This document shows, one piece after another, positions 4,574 to 5,041 of a DNA stretch of 5,041 bases (its first letter is position 1; every line of letters begins with the position of its first letter). Origin of the DNA: a bacterium (GTDB taxonomy: Bacteria > DRYD01 > JALUEN01). A program made the translations under genes and the position numbers. The notes beneath the pieces were generated by a model, which saw only the letters and a list, made by a program, of their open reading frames with translations, was not told the DNA's origin and did not search any database. The DNA lies in assembly GCA_027052755.1 (NCBI GenBank), contig JALUEN010000070.1, forward strand, positions 1 to 5,041, read 5' to 3'.

Positions 4574-5041
4574 ATGATCTTTTTCCTCTTCAAGAAGAAG
4601 CCATCTATAAGATATGAGCAGAGTTTGATAAGGTTGACAATTACTAAGGATGAGAAGTTTACCTTTGTGTACGGGTTATTGGAGACCCATGATAAGGACA
4701 CTTTCTCAATATGGGTGCCTAAGCTTAGGGAAGCTAGGGAACATCCTGAGCTTCCGCTAGAGGAGAACATGCCAATAAGGGTTTCGCTCTTAGAGAAGGA
4801 TAAGCGCGGAAAGCTTATGCTCTATACTTTCCCTAGCGTAGCTGAAAACATAGATGATCTTAATAATATAGTTCAGTTGAGAAAACCTAAGGATGACGAG
4901 ATAGAGGCTATTGAGTTAGGTACTTCTAACGAGGTTAAGAAGTATCAGTTAGAGGCTAGGCTTAAGATAAAGTACAGAGCAGAGGGTAGTATGCATGAGC
5001 AGAAGGGAGAGACATACAAGATACGCTACGATGGTATAAGT
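4574..5041 (+). CDS. PilZN/PilZ-like protein (YcgR type), 3' end outside the window
   Basis: This frame is open to the window edge, giving 156 codons. After a short hydrophobic and basic start (MIFFLFKKK), residues about 14-110 follow the pattern of the PilZN (YcgR N-terminal) domain: a beta-rich stretch with FVYGLLETHDKDTFSIWVPK, then an ...IRVSLLEKD... strand, LMLYTFPS, and VQLRKPKDDEI. Residues about 120-156 then resemble the start of a PilZ domain (KKYQLEARLKIKYR, later GETYKIRYDGIS). Such proteins usually bind cyclic di-GMP to control flagella or surface polysaccharide. The RxxxR motif appears degenerate (KYQLE), and the (D/N)xSxxG motif may be imperfect (DGIS) and is cut off. The assignment rests on pattern only. 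The start is ATG 4574, eight bases after GGGGGG (4560-4565); an in-frame TAG at 4538-4540 and no other start codon limit alternatives. It is divergent from the minus-strand membrane genes. Confidence 0.6.
   Translation, partial: MIFFLFKKKPSIRYEQSLIRLTITKDEKFTFVYGLLETHDKDTFSIWVPKLREAREHPELPLEENMPIRVSLLEKDKRGKLMLYTFPSVAENIDDLNNIVQLRKPKDDEIEAIELGTSNEVKKYQLEARLKIKYRAEGSMHEQKGETYKIRYDGIS

Noticed and set aside
4537..4770. Minus-strand 77-codon frame overlapping the PilZ-like gene
   Set aside because: It overlaps the longer plus-strand frame, which has a better start site and protein-like composition; the Ser-rich product looks like a shadow.

Overview
The window comes from a bacterial chromosome. 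The ribosomal proteins are of bacterial type, a SEDS-family cell-wall glycosyltransferase is present, and several genes have strong Shine-Dalgarno sequences (AAGGAGG, AGGAGGTGA). Base composition is mid-range by eye. Arginine is written almost entirely as AGA/AGG and isoleucine very often as ATA, a pattern common in thermophilic bacteria. Together with the zinc-type S14 this makes a thermophile likely, but I cannot name a phylum.

Left part, 1-2295, plus strand: the tail of the spc ribosomal-protein operon (end of rpsN, complete rpsH, complete rplF), followed by a RodA/FtsW-family gene. In most bacteria rplR (L18) and rpsE (S5) come after rplF, so the operon is interrupted or rearranged here. 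About 50 bp separate rplF from the SEDS gene, with no visible terminator, so ribosome synthesis and wall growth may share a transcript.

Middle, 2320-4369, minus strand: four same-direction open frames that could form one unit ending in an intrinsic terminator at 2309-2338. In transcription order they are a 118-residue protein with a C-terminal membrane hairpin, a 288-residue protein built on a duplicated glycine zipper, an O6-alkylguanine-DNA alkyltransferase (ogt type), and an unannotated 20-codon membrane peptide starting MWWW. The first two are the least explained part of the window and look like a pair of small membrane proteins of unknown function. No terminator is visible between the glycine-zipper gene and ogt, but ogt has no clear Shine-Dalgarno and carries a terminator-like hairpin inside its coding sequence.

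Right part, 4370-5041: a divergent intergenic region of about 200 bp with two short hairpins, then the first 156 codons of a plus-strand gene. That gene looks like a PilZN (YcgR-type) domain followed by a degenerate PilZ domain, and it is cut by the window edge.

No rRNA, tRNA, insertion sequence, CRISPR array or phage integrase was seen. The best candidates for something undescribed are the glycine-zipper/membrane-hairpin pair and the micropeptide downstream of ogt.
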